From NCBI GenBank assembly GCA_030530285.1, contig JAUMVD010000002.1, forward strand, positions 1-64,000: DNA of 64,000 nt, written 5' to 3'. Made by a program: the position numbers and the translations under genes. Numbering within the stretch: position 1 is the first letter of the stretch; each line of letters starts with the position of its first letter. This DNA is from Bacillota bacterium (lineage in GTDB: Bacteria > Bacillota > Clostridia > Peptostreptococcales > Anaerovoracaceae). Shown one piece after another: positions 25,701 to 33,674 of this stretch. The notes beneath the pieces were generated by a model, which did not search any database, was not told the origin of the DNA, and was given only the letters and a program-made list of their open reading frames with translations.

Positions 25701-25726
25701 AAAGAACGGAAGCAACCTTCCGCTCT
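25697..25726 (-). terminator. Terminator of the DMT-fdhD-methyltransferase unit
   Basis: On the minus strand AGAGCGGAAG pairs with CTTCCGTTCT (one G-U) around GTTG, followed by five T residues. It separates the methyltransferase gene from the ABC importer operon. Confidence 0.82.
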
Positions 25727-25805
25727 TTCGCAAGTCAAAAAAATCAATCATCAAAGGCTTTGTTCTTTTTACACCTAGATTGTACTTCCCGTCCGTGACG
25801 TTGTA

Positions 25806-25821
25806 TGTTGGCGTGCCAACA
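25806..25821. repeat. Short inverted repeat just after the methyltransferase stop
   Basis: TGTTGGC and GCCAACA separated by two bases, about ten bases after the stop codon at 25832 in transcript direction. No T-tract, so it may serve as a 3' end-protecting hairpin or a regulator site. Function unknown. Confidence 0.45.
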
Positions 25822-25831
25822 TTTCACGGAA

Positions 25832-26716
25832 TCATTTCATAAATTCTTTATCCCATCTTATGAACGCCATGGTGGACATTTCGCTGTGATCCAGCTGCCA
25901 GTAATCTTCCAGTTCCTGCCCATCACCGCCGGAGCTTTTGTAGCCTTTGCCCGTCTTATGGATCAGATGCTCCCTGCAGTACTCCTGCAGTTTCTGTTCC
26001 TGCTCCTGGCTGAGATCACCCATAAAGGAGTCTCTCAGGATCTCAACTCCGGATTCGTAACTATCAAATCTGGCCAGACGGAAAGGACTCTTGATGAACA
26101 GCATTTCCGGAGATACGTCCCGGGTCATCAGTTCACCCATGACGATGCTGTGTACGGCCCATACCGGGCCTTCATAGCCGATGGCCTTTGATACATATCG
26201 GTCAAAGCCTTTTGTCGGATTGTCCCACGCGCCGATGCAGACCCTTCTGGAGGCTACCGATTCCAGTTTTTTAAGACAGCCGGAAAGATCCTCACAGATG
26301 AGGGACCTGGAAGAGATGGCGATGTCACACACCGGAAGGTCGCGAACGCTCCAGTCTTCATTCCAGTCAAGCCTGATGGGATGGATCTTCTCCGCTGCGC
26401 CTTCTTCCTCCGCACTCTTCATGAGGACATCCAGCATGGCCTGAGAAAAGTCCGCGGCGTAGATCTCATGCCCTTTCAGCGCGTAGGGTATGGCGAGGGT
26501 TCCCGAAGCGCAGCCCATGTCGAATATCGTCTCGCCCGGCCGGATCTCCATCAGTTCATAGAATCGTTCGATGTATTCGTCCTTTCCACCGTCCTTCGGT
26601 TTCTTTCTGAAGGTCGCTGCGAATTTATCCCAAAACTCGCTCTGGGTATTTTCGGAGTTTCTTGATCTGTTATTGACGTTTTCCGTCCACAACTCATTCC
26701 AGTCAATGTTTTTCAT
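25832..26716 (-). CDS. SAM-dependent methyltransferase
   Basis: A 294-aa soluble class I methyltransferase. Motif I is IFDMGCASGTLAIP (about 75-88), followed by an acidic residue at the end of the second strand (IYAADFSQAMLDVL). The N-terminal 60 residues form a helical cap with FWDKFAATFRKK, typical of small-molecule methyltransferases of anaerobes. The protein ends FIRWDKEFMK. It follows the fdhD-like gene by 17 bases and precedes a terminator, so it is the last gene of the DMT-fdhD unit. Methyltransferases of this kind often lie in clusters with FecCD-type importers and formate dehydrogenase accessory genes in Clostridia, but the substrate is not known. Confidence 0.88.
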   Translation of the reverse strand: MKNIDWNELWTENVNNRSRNSENTQSEFWDKFAATFRKKPKDGGKDEYIERFYELMEIRPGETIFDMGCASGTLAIPYALKGHEIYAADFSQAMLDVLMKSAEEEGAAEKIHPIRLDWNEDWSVRDLPVCDIAISSRSLICEDLSGCLKKLESVASRRVCIGAWDNPTKGFDRYVSKAIGYEGPVWAVHSIVMGELMTRDVSPEMLFIKSPFRLARFDSYESGVEILRDSFMGDLSQEQEQKLQEYCREHLIHKTGKGYKSSGGDGQELEDYWQLDHSEMSTMAFIRWDKEFMK

Positions 26717-26733
26717 TCCTTACCTCTCTGACG

Positions 26734-27447
26734 TCATGCAAATATCAATATCGTACCGCTTCTGTCGATGCCCGCCAGCATCAGCCCGCCTTGCGCGGCG
26801 GCTTCCACGGCCCCGGTGGATACCAAAGGCTTTCCGGTAGCCAGCGCCATGACTCCGGAAGCAACCGCTTTTTCCACCATGGTCTCGCTGACTCTGCCGC
26901 TGGTATATAATACACAGGCACCGAGTTCTATGTCATGCAGGATTCCCCAGCCCACCGCCTTGTCAATGGCGCTGTGTCTTCCCGCGTCTTCGCTGTGAAA
27001 CAGAACTTTATATCCTTTCTCCTCAGGAACGGCCAGTATGCAGCTGTGTGTCGCTTTCGTTTCCTGACGGAGAGGTCTTTCTTTTTCGAAATATCCATCC
27101 AGACCGTACAGCCAGTCCCAGCCAATGGCATGGATATTTCCCCGGGTTTTCATCACCTGCTTTCCGTGAGCCGCGACCGCCGTATCGGCAGCCAGGTGGC
27201 TTCCCGATTCATTTGCCTGCCTGATGTCGATGTCTGTAATCTCTGACGACTTGTCTGCCAGGCCTTTGTAGCAAAGCCAGCCGGCCACCAGTTCCTCCAG
27301 GTGCTCCGGCGTGCATGGGACCGTGCCTTCAACGTTTCCGTTTACGCTGATTTCTAAAAGCGCTTCTCCCATGGCCGTATATGGCTTGTTCGTCACTTCG
27401 CCATCTCTGGTGATATATTTTACTTCGATGGAATCTGAGGTTTTCAT
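26734..27447 (-). CDS. fdhD: FdhD-family protein without the CxxC motif
   Basis: A 237-aa protein of the FdhD family. FdhD passes sulfur from IscS to the molybdenum (or tungsten) cofactor of formate dehydrogenase. The family core is clear: EALLEISVNG and TPEHLEELVAGWL near the N-terminus, then DAGRHSAIDKAVGWG, TSGRVSETMVEKA and a C-terminal GIDRSGTILIF. However, the loop that carries the two sulfur-transfer cysteines in E. coli (RTGCGVCG, Cys121/Cys124) reads KTRGNIHA here (about 100-107), with no cysteine. The protein is about 40 residues shorter than the E. coli one. A Cys lies in THSCILA (about 134-140), close to the expected cofactor site. It may be a non-sulfur-transferring paralogue or a cofactor-binding chaperone. 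Its gene follows the DMT gene by six bases. Confidence 0.85.
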   Translation of the reverse strand: MKTSDSIEVKYITRDGEVTNKPYTAMGEALLEISVNGNVEGTVPCTPEHLEELVAGWLCYKGLADKSSEITDIDIRQANESGSHLAADTAVAAHGKQVMKTRGNIHAIGWDWLYGLDGYFEKERPLRQETKATHSCILAVPEEKGYKVLFHSEDAGRHSAIDKAVGWGILHDIELGACVLYTSGRVSETMVEKAVASGVMALATGKPLVSTGAVEAAAQGGLMLAGIDRSGTILIFA

Positions 27448-27452
27448 GTCGT

Positions 27453-28427
27453 TTATGAATCCTTCCTGTTCATATCATCCGAAAGTGATTTGCCGCTGTT
27501 GCGCGCCTCTGCCGGCGCCAGCGTCAGTCCTACGACTCCTGCCAGGATGATCGCGCCGCAGACGTAATGGTAGATATAGAGGGGCTCGCCTAATATCAGC
27601 GCGCCGGCTATGATGGAAACCAGCGTAGATGCGCTGTTGAATATGGTGCACTGGATGATCTCCATGTGGGCCAGCATATACGCCATGAACTGAGCCGAAA
27701 GCAGAATGCAGAATATGCCGAGAAATGACGCCCAGATGACGAAATCAATATGATACAAAGGCGCGATGAGGGACGCGAAATCGTGGCGCACCGCCGCCCT
27801 GATGATCGAAGCCCCGATGAATATGACGGACCCTCCCACCGCTATGGTCGTCGTGATCTCGATGGGCTGGAATACTCCCCTGACATATCTGGCGGACACA
27901 TTCTGACACGCCATGAACACACTGCTTACCGTCATGATGGCGAGACCGGTCACGTTGAGATTGATATCGGTAGCGTTGAGAACGATCAGAATCACCAGCG
28001 CCATGACTGTGACGACCACAAACACCATTTGCAGTCTGGTGGATTTCTCGCCCAGCACGATGCGCCCGATGATCTTGGCGAAGATCGGAACCATGGCGTA
28101 AACGATGGCGCCCTCGATGGACGTGGCGAAAAACATGGCCAGAATCTGGAGTATCATGAAGGCGATATAAAAAGCCGCCACCATGTACAGCCTGCTTTTT
28201 GGTCTGCCTTTCGGCGTTTGCGGATAGAAACCCGCAGCTTTTGCGATGGCTACGAAAATAGCTACGCCAATCAGCGCTGCCACATAACGATAGGAAAGTA
28301 TCGTCAGCGTGTCAGCGTAAGGCACGCATTTTTTGATGCCAAAAAAAGAAAATCCTATAGAAAATGTAAACGCCGCCGCTACCAGGTAAAGTTTCCATTT
28401 CGCGGGGCCTTGACTCTGTATCGTCAT
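27453..28427 (-). CDS. EamA/DMT-superfamily transporter
   Basis: A 324-aa membrane protein with ten predicted helices in two repeated five-helix halves (EamA domains, about 15-150 and 165-310), the fold of small-molecule exporters of the drug/metabolite superfamily. The ATG at 28427 is preceded by GGAGG; an in-frame TTG just before it is less likely. The C-terminal 20 residues are polar. It is the first gene of the unit that continues with fdhD and the methyltransferase. Substrate not predictable; EamA proteins often export amino acids or metabolites. Confidence 0.88.
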   Translation of the reverse strand: MTIQSQGPAKWKLYLVAAAFTFSIGFSFFGIKKCVPYADTLTILSYRYVAALIGVAIFVAIAKAAGFYPQTPKGRPKSRLYMVAAFYIAFMILQILAMFFATSIEGAIVYAMVPIFAKIIGRIVLGEKSTRLQMVFVVVTVMALVILIVLNATDINLNVTGLAIMTVSSVFMACQNVSARYVRGVFQPIEITTTIAVGGSVIFIGASIIRAAVRHDFASLIAPLYHIDFVIWASFLGIFCILLSAQFMAYMLAHMEIIQCTIFNSASTLVSIIAGALILGEPLYIYHYVCGAIILAGVVGLTLAPAEARNSGKSLSDDMNRKDS

Positions 28428-28459
28428 CAAAACCTCCGTATTTTGTTCTGCCGTAACAC

Positions 28460-28486
28460 TTTATACCTTTTGCGCGGAAACGTCAA
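28460..28486 (-). promoter_or_regulatory. Possible promoter of the DMT-fdhD-methyltransferase unit
   Basis: Minus-strand TTGACG (28481-28486) and TATAAA (28460-28465) with a short 15-base spacer, in the 67-base gap after mntP. Hexamers are good but the spacing is poor. Confidence 0.35.
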
Positions 28487-28494
28487 ACCCGCAG

Positions 28495-29085
28495 TCAGCT
28501 GATGAAGATCTGTATCCCGATGAGAATCAGAATGACGCCGCCCAGAATCCCTGCTTTATCCGCCAGTTTCAGGCCGAACCTTTTCCCGATGTGAAGTCCG
28601 ATCATGGATATGATATAGGTGACCACCGCTATGATCAGAGCGCATATGACAGCCATGAGCAGCGTGTAGTCCGCTATGGCAAATCCCACGGAAAGAGCGT
28701 CGATGGATGTGGCGATGCCCTGAACCAGCAGTCCTGCCAGCGTGAGCCTGCCGGCGCTTTCCGGGTGATCAGCGTCTCCCTTTCTGATCTTGACGATACT
28801 TTCGATGAGCATCTTGCCGCCGATGTACAGCAGCAATATGAGCGCGATCCACGGTACAAATGTCTCAAATGTCTTGAAATAATTGACCAGATTATGCACG
28901 CAGAACCATCCGAGAAGCGGCATGAACGCCTGGAAAAAACCAAAGGTTCCGGCGATCAGATACATGCGTCTTTTATCCATCACGGGCTCATTGAGGCCAT
29001 TGGCTATGGAAACGCTGAAGGCATCCATGGCAAGGCCGACCCCAAGCAGAACGCTTTTGATGAAGTATCCGGCGCCGAACATCAT
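28495..29085 (-). CDS. mntP: Manganese efflux pump MntP
   Basis: A 196-aa protein with six membrane helices arranged as two three-helix repeats. The first repeat carries GLAMDAFSVSIANG (about 17-30) and the second GIATSIDALSVGFAI (about 118-132); the paired acidic residues in these motifs form the Mn2+ site in MntP. Length is typical. The start overlaps the terC stop by four bases, so the two are translationally coupled and share the Mn-responsive riboswitch upstream of terC. It exports excess Mn2+ from the cytoplasm. Confidence 0.94.
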   Translation of the reverse strand: MMFGAGYFIKSVLLGVGLAMDAFSVSIANGLNEPVMDKRRMYLIAGTFGFFQAFMPLLGWFCVHNLVNYFKTFETFVPWIALILLLYIGGKMLIESIVKIRKGDADHPESAGRLTLAGLLVQGIATSIDALSVGFAIADYTLLMAVICALIIAVVTYIISMIGLHIGKRFGLKLADKAGILGGVILILIGIQIFIS

Positions 29086-30089
29086 TTCGCCTTTCTCCTG
29101 TTACGCCTTCCGAAACGTTTCTTGTCTTCTCTATTGAACGCGTCTTCGATTTCTTTTTTCTTTTCTGCCCGGTCAAACTTATCCGTAGAGAGGTCTCCCT
29201 CATCCTGCTTTCTCTTCACCACGATTACAGAAACGATGATGCTGGCGATCAGAATGAACAGAATGATGGCGATGGAAATCAGATTGTGAATGTGGATCTC
29301 AAATATGCCCAGAAGCATCTTGACACCCGTGAACATCAGAATCACGGCCACGCCGTATTTGACGTAGCTGAACTTCTCGTGCATGTGTTCAAGCACGAAG
29401 AAGAGCTGCCTGAGTCCCATGATGGCAAACATGTTGGAAGTGTAAACGATGAACATGTCCCTGGTCATGGAAATGACTGCCGGTACGGAGTCGATGGCGA
29501 ATATGACGTCCGATAAGATGAGCAGGACCATGACCACTGCCAGCGGCGTGAACAGCTTTTTGGATCTCTTTGACAGAGGACTTGCGGGATCATAATTGGT
29601 TCCGTCATTATCAACGACAAACTTCTCGCCTTTTGGGTATTTGCTCATCGGCATGACCTTGGCGATCATCTTATACAAAATGCCGTCCCGGGGATCGTCG
29701 TCCTCGTCCTCAGGTTTGAACATCTTGATTCCGCTGAATATCAGAATCGCTCCGAACACCCAGAGGATCCATTCAAATTTGTTGACCAGTGATATGCCGA
29801 TAAATATAAATACAAACCGCAGTACGATGGTGCCGGCGATACCGTACGCCAGCGCCTTGTGCTGAGCATGTTCCTTGATGCCGAAGCTGATGAAAATCAG
29901 CAGAAATACGAACAGGTTATCCACACTCAGACTGAGCTCGATCAAATAACCGCTGGCAAAATCCACAGCCTTGTCGAATCCTTCTACGAAATAGATGCCG
30001 ACGTCAAATGCAAAGGCCATCAGGATCCAGAAATAGAGCCATTTATACTGCCACAAAGACTTTCCTTTAGAGATTTTTTCTTCGCTCAT
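29082..30089 (-). CDS. TerC/Alx-family membrane protein
   Basis: A 335-aa polytopic protein with about eight helices. Family motifs are present: LIELSLSVDNLFVFLLIF (about 70-87, with the conserved Asp) and LILSDVIFAIDSVPAV (about 195-210). The C-terminal tail (about 290-335) is cytoplasmic and very basic. Members such as E. coli Alx, B. subtilis YceF/YkoY and streptococcal MeeY act in manganese efflux and loading of exported metalloenzymes. I chose the ATG at 30089, with AGGTGG ten bases upstream, over an earlier in-frame ATG at 30149 that falls inside the riboswitch expression platform. Co-transcribed with mntP. Confidence 0.92.
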   Translation of the reverse strand: MSEEKISKGKSLWQYKWLYFWILMAFAFDVGIYFVEGFDKAVDFASGYLIELSLSVDNLFVFLLIFISFGIKEHAQHKALAYGIAGTIVLRFVFIFIGISLVNKFEWILWVFGAILIFSGIKMFKPEDEDDDPRDGILYKMIAKVMPMSKYPKGEKFVVDNDGTNYDPASPLSKRSKKLFTPLAVVMVLLILSDVIFAIDSVPAVISMTRDMFIVYTSNMFAIMGLRQLFFVLEHMHEKFSYVKYGVAVILMFTGVKMLLGIFEIHIHNLISIAIILFILIASIIVSVIVVKRKQDEGDLSTDKFDRAEKKKEIEDAFNREDKKRFGRRNRRKAK

Positions 30090-30107
30090 GTTATTGTTAC
30101 CACCTAT

Positions 30108-30144
30108 AAAAAAAGAGACTTTTCCGCTTACGCAGATAAGTCTC
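30108..30144 (-). terminator. Riboswitch-controlled terminator before terC
   Basis: On the minus strand GAGACTT (30138-30144) pairs with AAGTCTC (30115-30121), with an inner CTGC/GCGG stem, then seven T residues. The left arm is also the 3' side of the riboswitch P1 stem, so aptamer folding and termination exclude each other. Confidence 0.85.
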
Positions 30145-30250
30145 ATCAATTACGATCATGCCAGAACGCCATTGGCGCACGAGATTGTTGACATCATCAC
30201 AGCCTCGCCTGCAGGTTTTCCCCGGAAGCGGCTGCTGACTACTCCCTTAA
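30138..30250 (-). ncRNA. yybP-ykoY manganese riboswitch
   Basis: The leader has the conserved elements in order on the minus strand: AAGGGAGTAG at the 5' side (30241-30249), a stem-loop region with CCGGGGAAAACC, the GTCAACA loop segment, and GAGACTTA closing P1. The gene order behind it (terC then mntP) is exactly what this riboswitch class controls. The terminator arm overlaps P1, so Mn2+ binding should stabilise P1, block the terminator and turn expression on. The class is recognised by motif reading; a covariance-model search was not run. Confidence 0.85.
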
Positions 30251-30262
30251 CTTGATAGACTA

Positions 30263-30291
30263 TTTTTAACACATTGCGTGAGTTTTTTCAA
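30263..30291 (-). promoter_or_regulatory. Promoter of the terC-mntP operon
   Basis: Minus-strand TTGAAA (30286-30291), exactly 17 bases, then TAAAAA (30263-30268). Transcription would start just before the riboswitch. It is divergent from the regulator promoter, with the two -35 elements about 30 bases apart. Confidence 0.7.
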
Positions 30292-30321
30292 GCATTAAAA
30301 AAATGATGTTTCGATGTTTTT

Positions 30322-30350
30322 TTGCATATCCGCATTTTATATTGTATAAT
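30322..30350 (+). promoter_or_regulatory. Promoter giving a leaderless transcript of the NtrC-like regulator
   Basis: TTGCAT (30322-30327), a 17-base spacer and a perfect TATAAT (30345-30350). The ATG at 30357 begins six bases after the -10, where transcription should start, and no ribosome site fits in between. Confidence 0.75.
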
Positions 30351-30356
30351 GTCACC

Positions 30357-31709
30357 ATGAAAAACAAAGGCATTGATAATATCTACAAGATAATCGTCGA
30401 AAGTCTCGGCGAGGAAATATTCGTAAGCGACGGCAATGGAGACGTGCTCTTTGTCAATCCTGCCTCCATCGAGATCAACGAACTCGACATCGAAAACATC
30501 ATCGGCAGAAACGTCAGAGATCTCGAGCGGGAGGGATACTTCTCAGAAAGCAGCACCCTCAAAGTTCTTCGTGAACGGAAACCCGTCAGCGTTCTCCAGA
30601 AGCTCAAGAACGGCAAGCGCATTATCGCAAGCGGAGTCCCAATCTACAATGAAGATGGAACGATCGATATGGTTATTACCTCTTCCCAGGACATCGATGC
30701 GGTCAATACGCTGCTGGAGACTTTGGATGAACGGGAAGCGGAGATCGCTACCCTCCGTCGCGAACTGTATAAGAACAGTGACTTTTATGTTTCCGATCCC
30801 GCCACGGTGAAACTCAAGGCAGCGATGGACAAAGTCGCTTCCCTTGACGTACCTGTACTGATCACGGGAGAATCAGGAACAGGCAAACAGGTCGCCGCCA
30901 GGCATATCCACTTCTTCGGCAAGCGCAGAGAAAAACCGATCCTTACCGTGAACTGCTCATCCTCTGATGAGTCTGCGCTGGAGAAGGAAATCTTCGGATA
31001 TGAGATGGAATCCGCCGGCGACGGACAGACGAAACTGGGCAAGCTGGATCTGGCTTCCGGAGGGACCCTGGTATTCAACAATGTGGCATTTCTGCCTTTG
31101 AAACTGCAGTCAAAGCTTTTTGAATATCTGGAAACCGGCAGATTCCACAGAACCGGCGGTTCGGAATCCGTCTCCTCATCGGCCAGAATTATCGCCATAA
31201 CGAGAAAGGATCTGCAGTCCATGTGCGACGAAGACACATTCCTGAGATCCCTGTACTACAAAATCAGTCCGGTTCACATCAACATACCGCCTCTCAGAAG
31301 CAGAGTCAAAGATATCCCGTATCTGTCAAACCAGTACGTGACCATGTTCAACGAGAAGTATCACACGAAGAAGATTCTCAGCAAGGACGCTCTGGGCGTA
31401 CTGACCTCACATACCTGGCCGGGAAATCTCATCGAGCTTGACCGCACCATCGAAAGCGCATACATTATGACAGATGAACCGGTAATCAAGGGTGATACGA
31501 TTTATACCGCCATTCACGGGCAAAGCGACGTCAGCGGCAATAAGGGCAAGGTCTACTGTGAGGATATCATTCCGCTCAAGGAAGCCAAGCACCTCCTGGA
31601 GGAACAGCTTGTCAAGAGAGCTTATGAAATCTATAAGACCACGCACAAGACCGCCGAAGTCCTGGGCGTTAACCAGTCCACGGTATCACGCATACTGCGC
31701 AAGTATTAG
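30357..31709 (+). CDS. Degenerate NtrC-type (TyrR-like) regulator with PAS domain
   Basis: A 450-aa protein: PAS domain (about 10-120), a short coiled linker, an AAA+ domain of the sigma-54 activator type (about 145-375) and a Fis-like helix-turn-helix (about 425-448, HKTAEVLGVNQSTVSRILRK). Walker A (GESGTGKQ, 171-178) is intact, but the GAFTGA loop that contacts sigma-54 is replaced by EMESAGDG (216-223) and Walker B reads LVFNN (238-242) instead of LFLDE. It is thus unlikely to hydrolyse ATP or act through sigma-54; it may work as a conventional repressor/activator like TyrR. The start at 30357 is set by a promoter whose predicted +1 is the ATG. It converges on and overlaps the sirtuin gene by four bases. 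Ligand and targets unknown. Confidence 0.85.
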   Translation: MKNKGIDNIYKIIVESLGEEIFVSDGNGDVLFVNPASIEINELDIENIIGRNVRDLEREGYFSESSTLKVLRERKPVSVLQKLKNGKRIIASGVPIYNEDGTIDMVITSSQDIDAVNTLLETLDEREAEIATLRRELYKNSDFYVSDPATVKLKAAMDKVASLDVPVLITGESGTGKQVAARHIHFFGKRREKPILTVNCSSSDESALEKEIFGYEMESAGDGQTKLGKLDLASGGTLVFNNVAFLPLKLQSKLFEYLETGRFHRTGGSESVSSSARIIAITRKDLQSMCDEDTFLRSLYYKISPVHINIPPLRSRVKDIPYLSNQYVTMFNEKYHTKKILSKDALGVLTSHTWPGNLIELDRTIESAYIMTDEPVIKGDTIYTAIHGQSDVSGNKGKVYCEDIIPLKEAKHLLEEQLVKRAYEIYKTTHKTAEVLGVNQSTVSRILRKY

Positions 31710-32446
31710 AGGTTGTCTACCGCCTCTCCCAGTACTTCGCCGATCGCATCGTTTATGACCAGATCAGCCTTTCCATCAAAGGCGGTCTGGCTTTTGTTTA
31801 TCAGAACCAGTTTGTTGCCGTTGAAGTAATGTACGAATCCCGCAGCCGGATATACTACCAGAGACGTTCCTCCGATGATCAGTGTATCCGCCGAACGGAT
31901 CGCATCAATTGCGCCCGTTATCTGATCCTCATCCAGCGATTCCTCATAGAGCACCACGTCAGGTTTGACTATGCCGCCGCATTTCTGACACTTCGGTATG
32001 CTGCCATCGCAGTTTGCCGGATCCATGATATAGTCCAGATCGTACGACTCTCCACATTCCATGCAGTAATTTCTGAGAACGGATCCGTGCAGTTCATAGA
32101 CGGTCTTGCTGCCTGCCATCTGGTGAAGCCCATCAATATTCTGTGTGGCGATGGCTTTGAGTTTGCCCATCTCTTCCAGACGGGCAAGCGCGATATGCGC
32201 CTTGTTCGGTTTGGCGTCTCGATAGATCAGATTCTTCTTATAGTAATCAAAGAATGTCTCCGTATCGCGCATAAAAAATGAGTGGGATATCATCTGTTCC
32301 GGCGACATGCCGTAATCCTTCTTCGCGTTATACAGTCCCTGTTCCGATCGGAAATCGGGGATGTTGCTCTCGGTGGAAACGCCTGCCCCTCCGAAAAAAA
32401 CGATATTGCTGCTTTCTTTCAGAATTTTAGTAAGTTCTTCGTACAT
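31706..32446 (-). CDS. Sir2-family NAD-dependent protein deacylase
   Basis: A 246-aa cytoplasmic sirtuin that removes acyl groups from lysines while consuming NAD. It contains GGAGVSTESNIPDFRS (about 19-34), TQNIDGLH with the catalytic His just downstream (ELHGS), and the zinc ribbon CMEC...CQKC. The length is normal for bacterial enzymes. It starts one base after the MFS stop codon, so it is the last gene of the seven-gene unit that includes glutamine synthetase. Its end overlaps the convergent regulator gene. Confidence 0.95.
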   Translation of the reverse strand: MYEELTKILKESSNIVFFGGAGVSTESNIPDFRSEQGLYNAKKDYGMSPEQMISHSFFMRDTETFFDYYKKNLIYRDAKPNKAHIALARLEEMGKLKAIATQNIDGLHQMAGSKTVYELHGSVLRNYCMECGESYDLDYIMDPANCDGSIPKCQKCGGIVKPDVVLYEESLDEDQITGAIDAIRSADTLIIGGTSLVVYPAAGFVHYFNGNKLVLINKSQTAFDGKADLVINDAIGEVLGEAVDNL

Positions 32447-32447
32447 C

Positions 32448-33674
32448 TCATTTCCTCCTCACCTTGTCAATAACTGCTATTATGAGCGCCGCGCCGGCAG
32501 CGGTGGCCAGTGTGGCAATGAATGTCAGCGTCTTAGCTCCGGCTATATCCAGAATCCATCCTCCCAGCAAGCTGGAAAATATGGTCGTCAACGTGATCAT
32601 CGTGGTGAACAGTGCCTGTCCTTTGACCGCTTCACCTCTGCTCATGATCTCATCGGTAAAATACACCATACCCGGGAGAAACAGAGCGAAAGAAACAATC
32701 TGAAACAGCTGTCCCGCGTAGAGCATCGCCACGGATTCCGCGATCCAGCAGATCGCGATCTTGATGGTGAACCCGATGGCGGCGACTTTGAGCAGAAACT
32801 GACAGGAAAAATGTTTTTTGATGTTTTTGAAGAATACCATGGTGGGTATTTCCAAAAACGCCATCACGGCCAGGATCCTGCCCATATCTTCCGTAGATCC
32901 GCCCACATTGTCCACGATCTGCGCCATGTAATTATTCAATATCGCATTGCTGAAGAATATGCCTACGACACCGATGTTTACGATAAAAAACATCTTGTTC
33001 CTGCGGATAAACTGTATCAGTGTGATGGTGTCCTCTCCCTGATCGTCCGCAGACTCCCTGCCACGCAGCGACGGCAGATTCAGTTTTTTGTTCTTGTCAA
33101 AGCTCCTCTTGGTCAGAATCAGGCTGACTAAGAGAAACAGACATATCAATTCACCGCTTACCGGCATGACCGCGATTCCCAGATGGTCCACCAAGGTGCC
33201 CAGTATCGCGACGAATATGGAATACGCTAAAGATCCCACAGATCTGGCGATGCCGAAATTGATCGGCACGCCGCAGTCCTCCAGCCGGAAAGCCAGAGAA
33301 TTGAACAATGGCTGCAGCACCGTGTGGAACGCAATCAGCAGGACGAACACCGCGCAAAGCGCTACGGTTCCGCCCCTGAAGGCGAACATGCCCAGGGTAA
33401 ACACCATCATCAGCACCGTCATGATCTCCGTCACGCCGATGACGCCAAGCCGTTTGGACCTGTCGGTAAAGTCGGCGATGAGGGGCTGCATGATAAAGGC
33501 CAGCACGTTGGCCGCTGCCAGCGTGATTCCGATCTGTGAATTGGAATAGCCCCTGGCGAGCATAAAAACTGAGGCAAAACTGCTTACTACCGCATATAGC
33601 ATCCAGTATGCCCCAAAAATTGATCCGTATTCAGTATTTAATATTGTTGTCCGCTTCTTCATACTACAGGTCAT
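32448..33674 (-). CDS. Major facilitator superfamily transporter
   Basis: A 408-aa protein with twelve predicted helices, resembling the LacY-like/nucleoside-permease subgroup (MFS_1-like): AYWMLYAVVSSFASVFMLARG at the start and a DRSKRL loop between helices 2 and 3. The start is uncertain: the ATG at 33674 overlaps the glnA stop by 11 bases, while another ATG at 33662 lies just after it; neither has a clear ribosome site, so translation is probably coupled to glnA. The substrate is unknown. Confidence 0.85.
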   Translation of the reverse strand: MTCSMKKRTTILNTEYGSIFGAYWMLYAVVSSFASVFMLARGYSNSQIGITLAAANVLAFIMQPLIADFTDRSKRLGVIGVTEIMTVLMMVFTLGMFAFRGGTVALCAVFVLLIAFHTVLQPLFNSLAFRLEDCGVPINFGIARSVGSLAYSIFVAILGTLVDHLGIAVMPVSGELICLFLLVSLILTKRSFDKNKKLNLPSLRGRESADDQGEDTITLIQFIRRNKMFFIVNIGVVGIFFSNAILNNYMAQIVDNVGGSTEDMGRILAVMAFLEIPTMVFFKNIKKHFSCQFLLKVAAIGFTIKIAICWIAESVAMLYAGQLFQIVSFALFLPGMVYFTDEIMSRGEAVKGQALFTTMITLTTIFSSLLGGWILDIAGAKTLTFIATLATAAGAALIIAVIDKVRRK

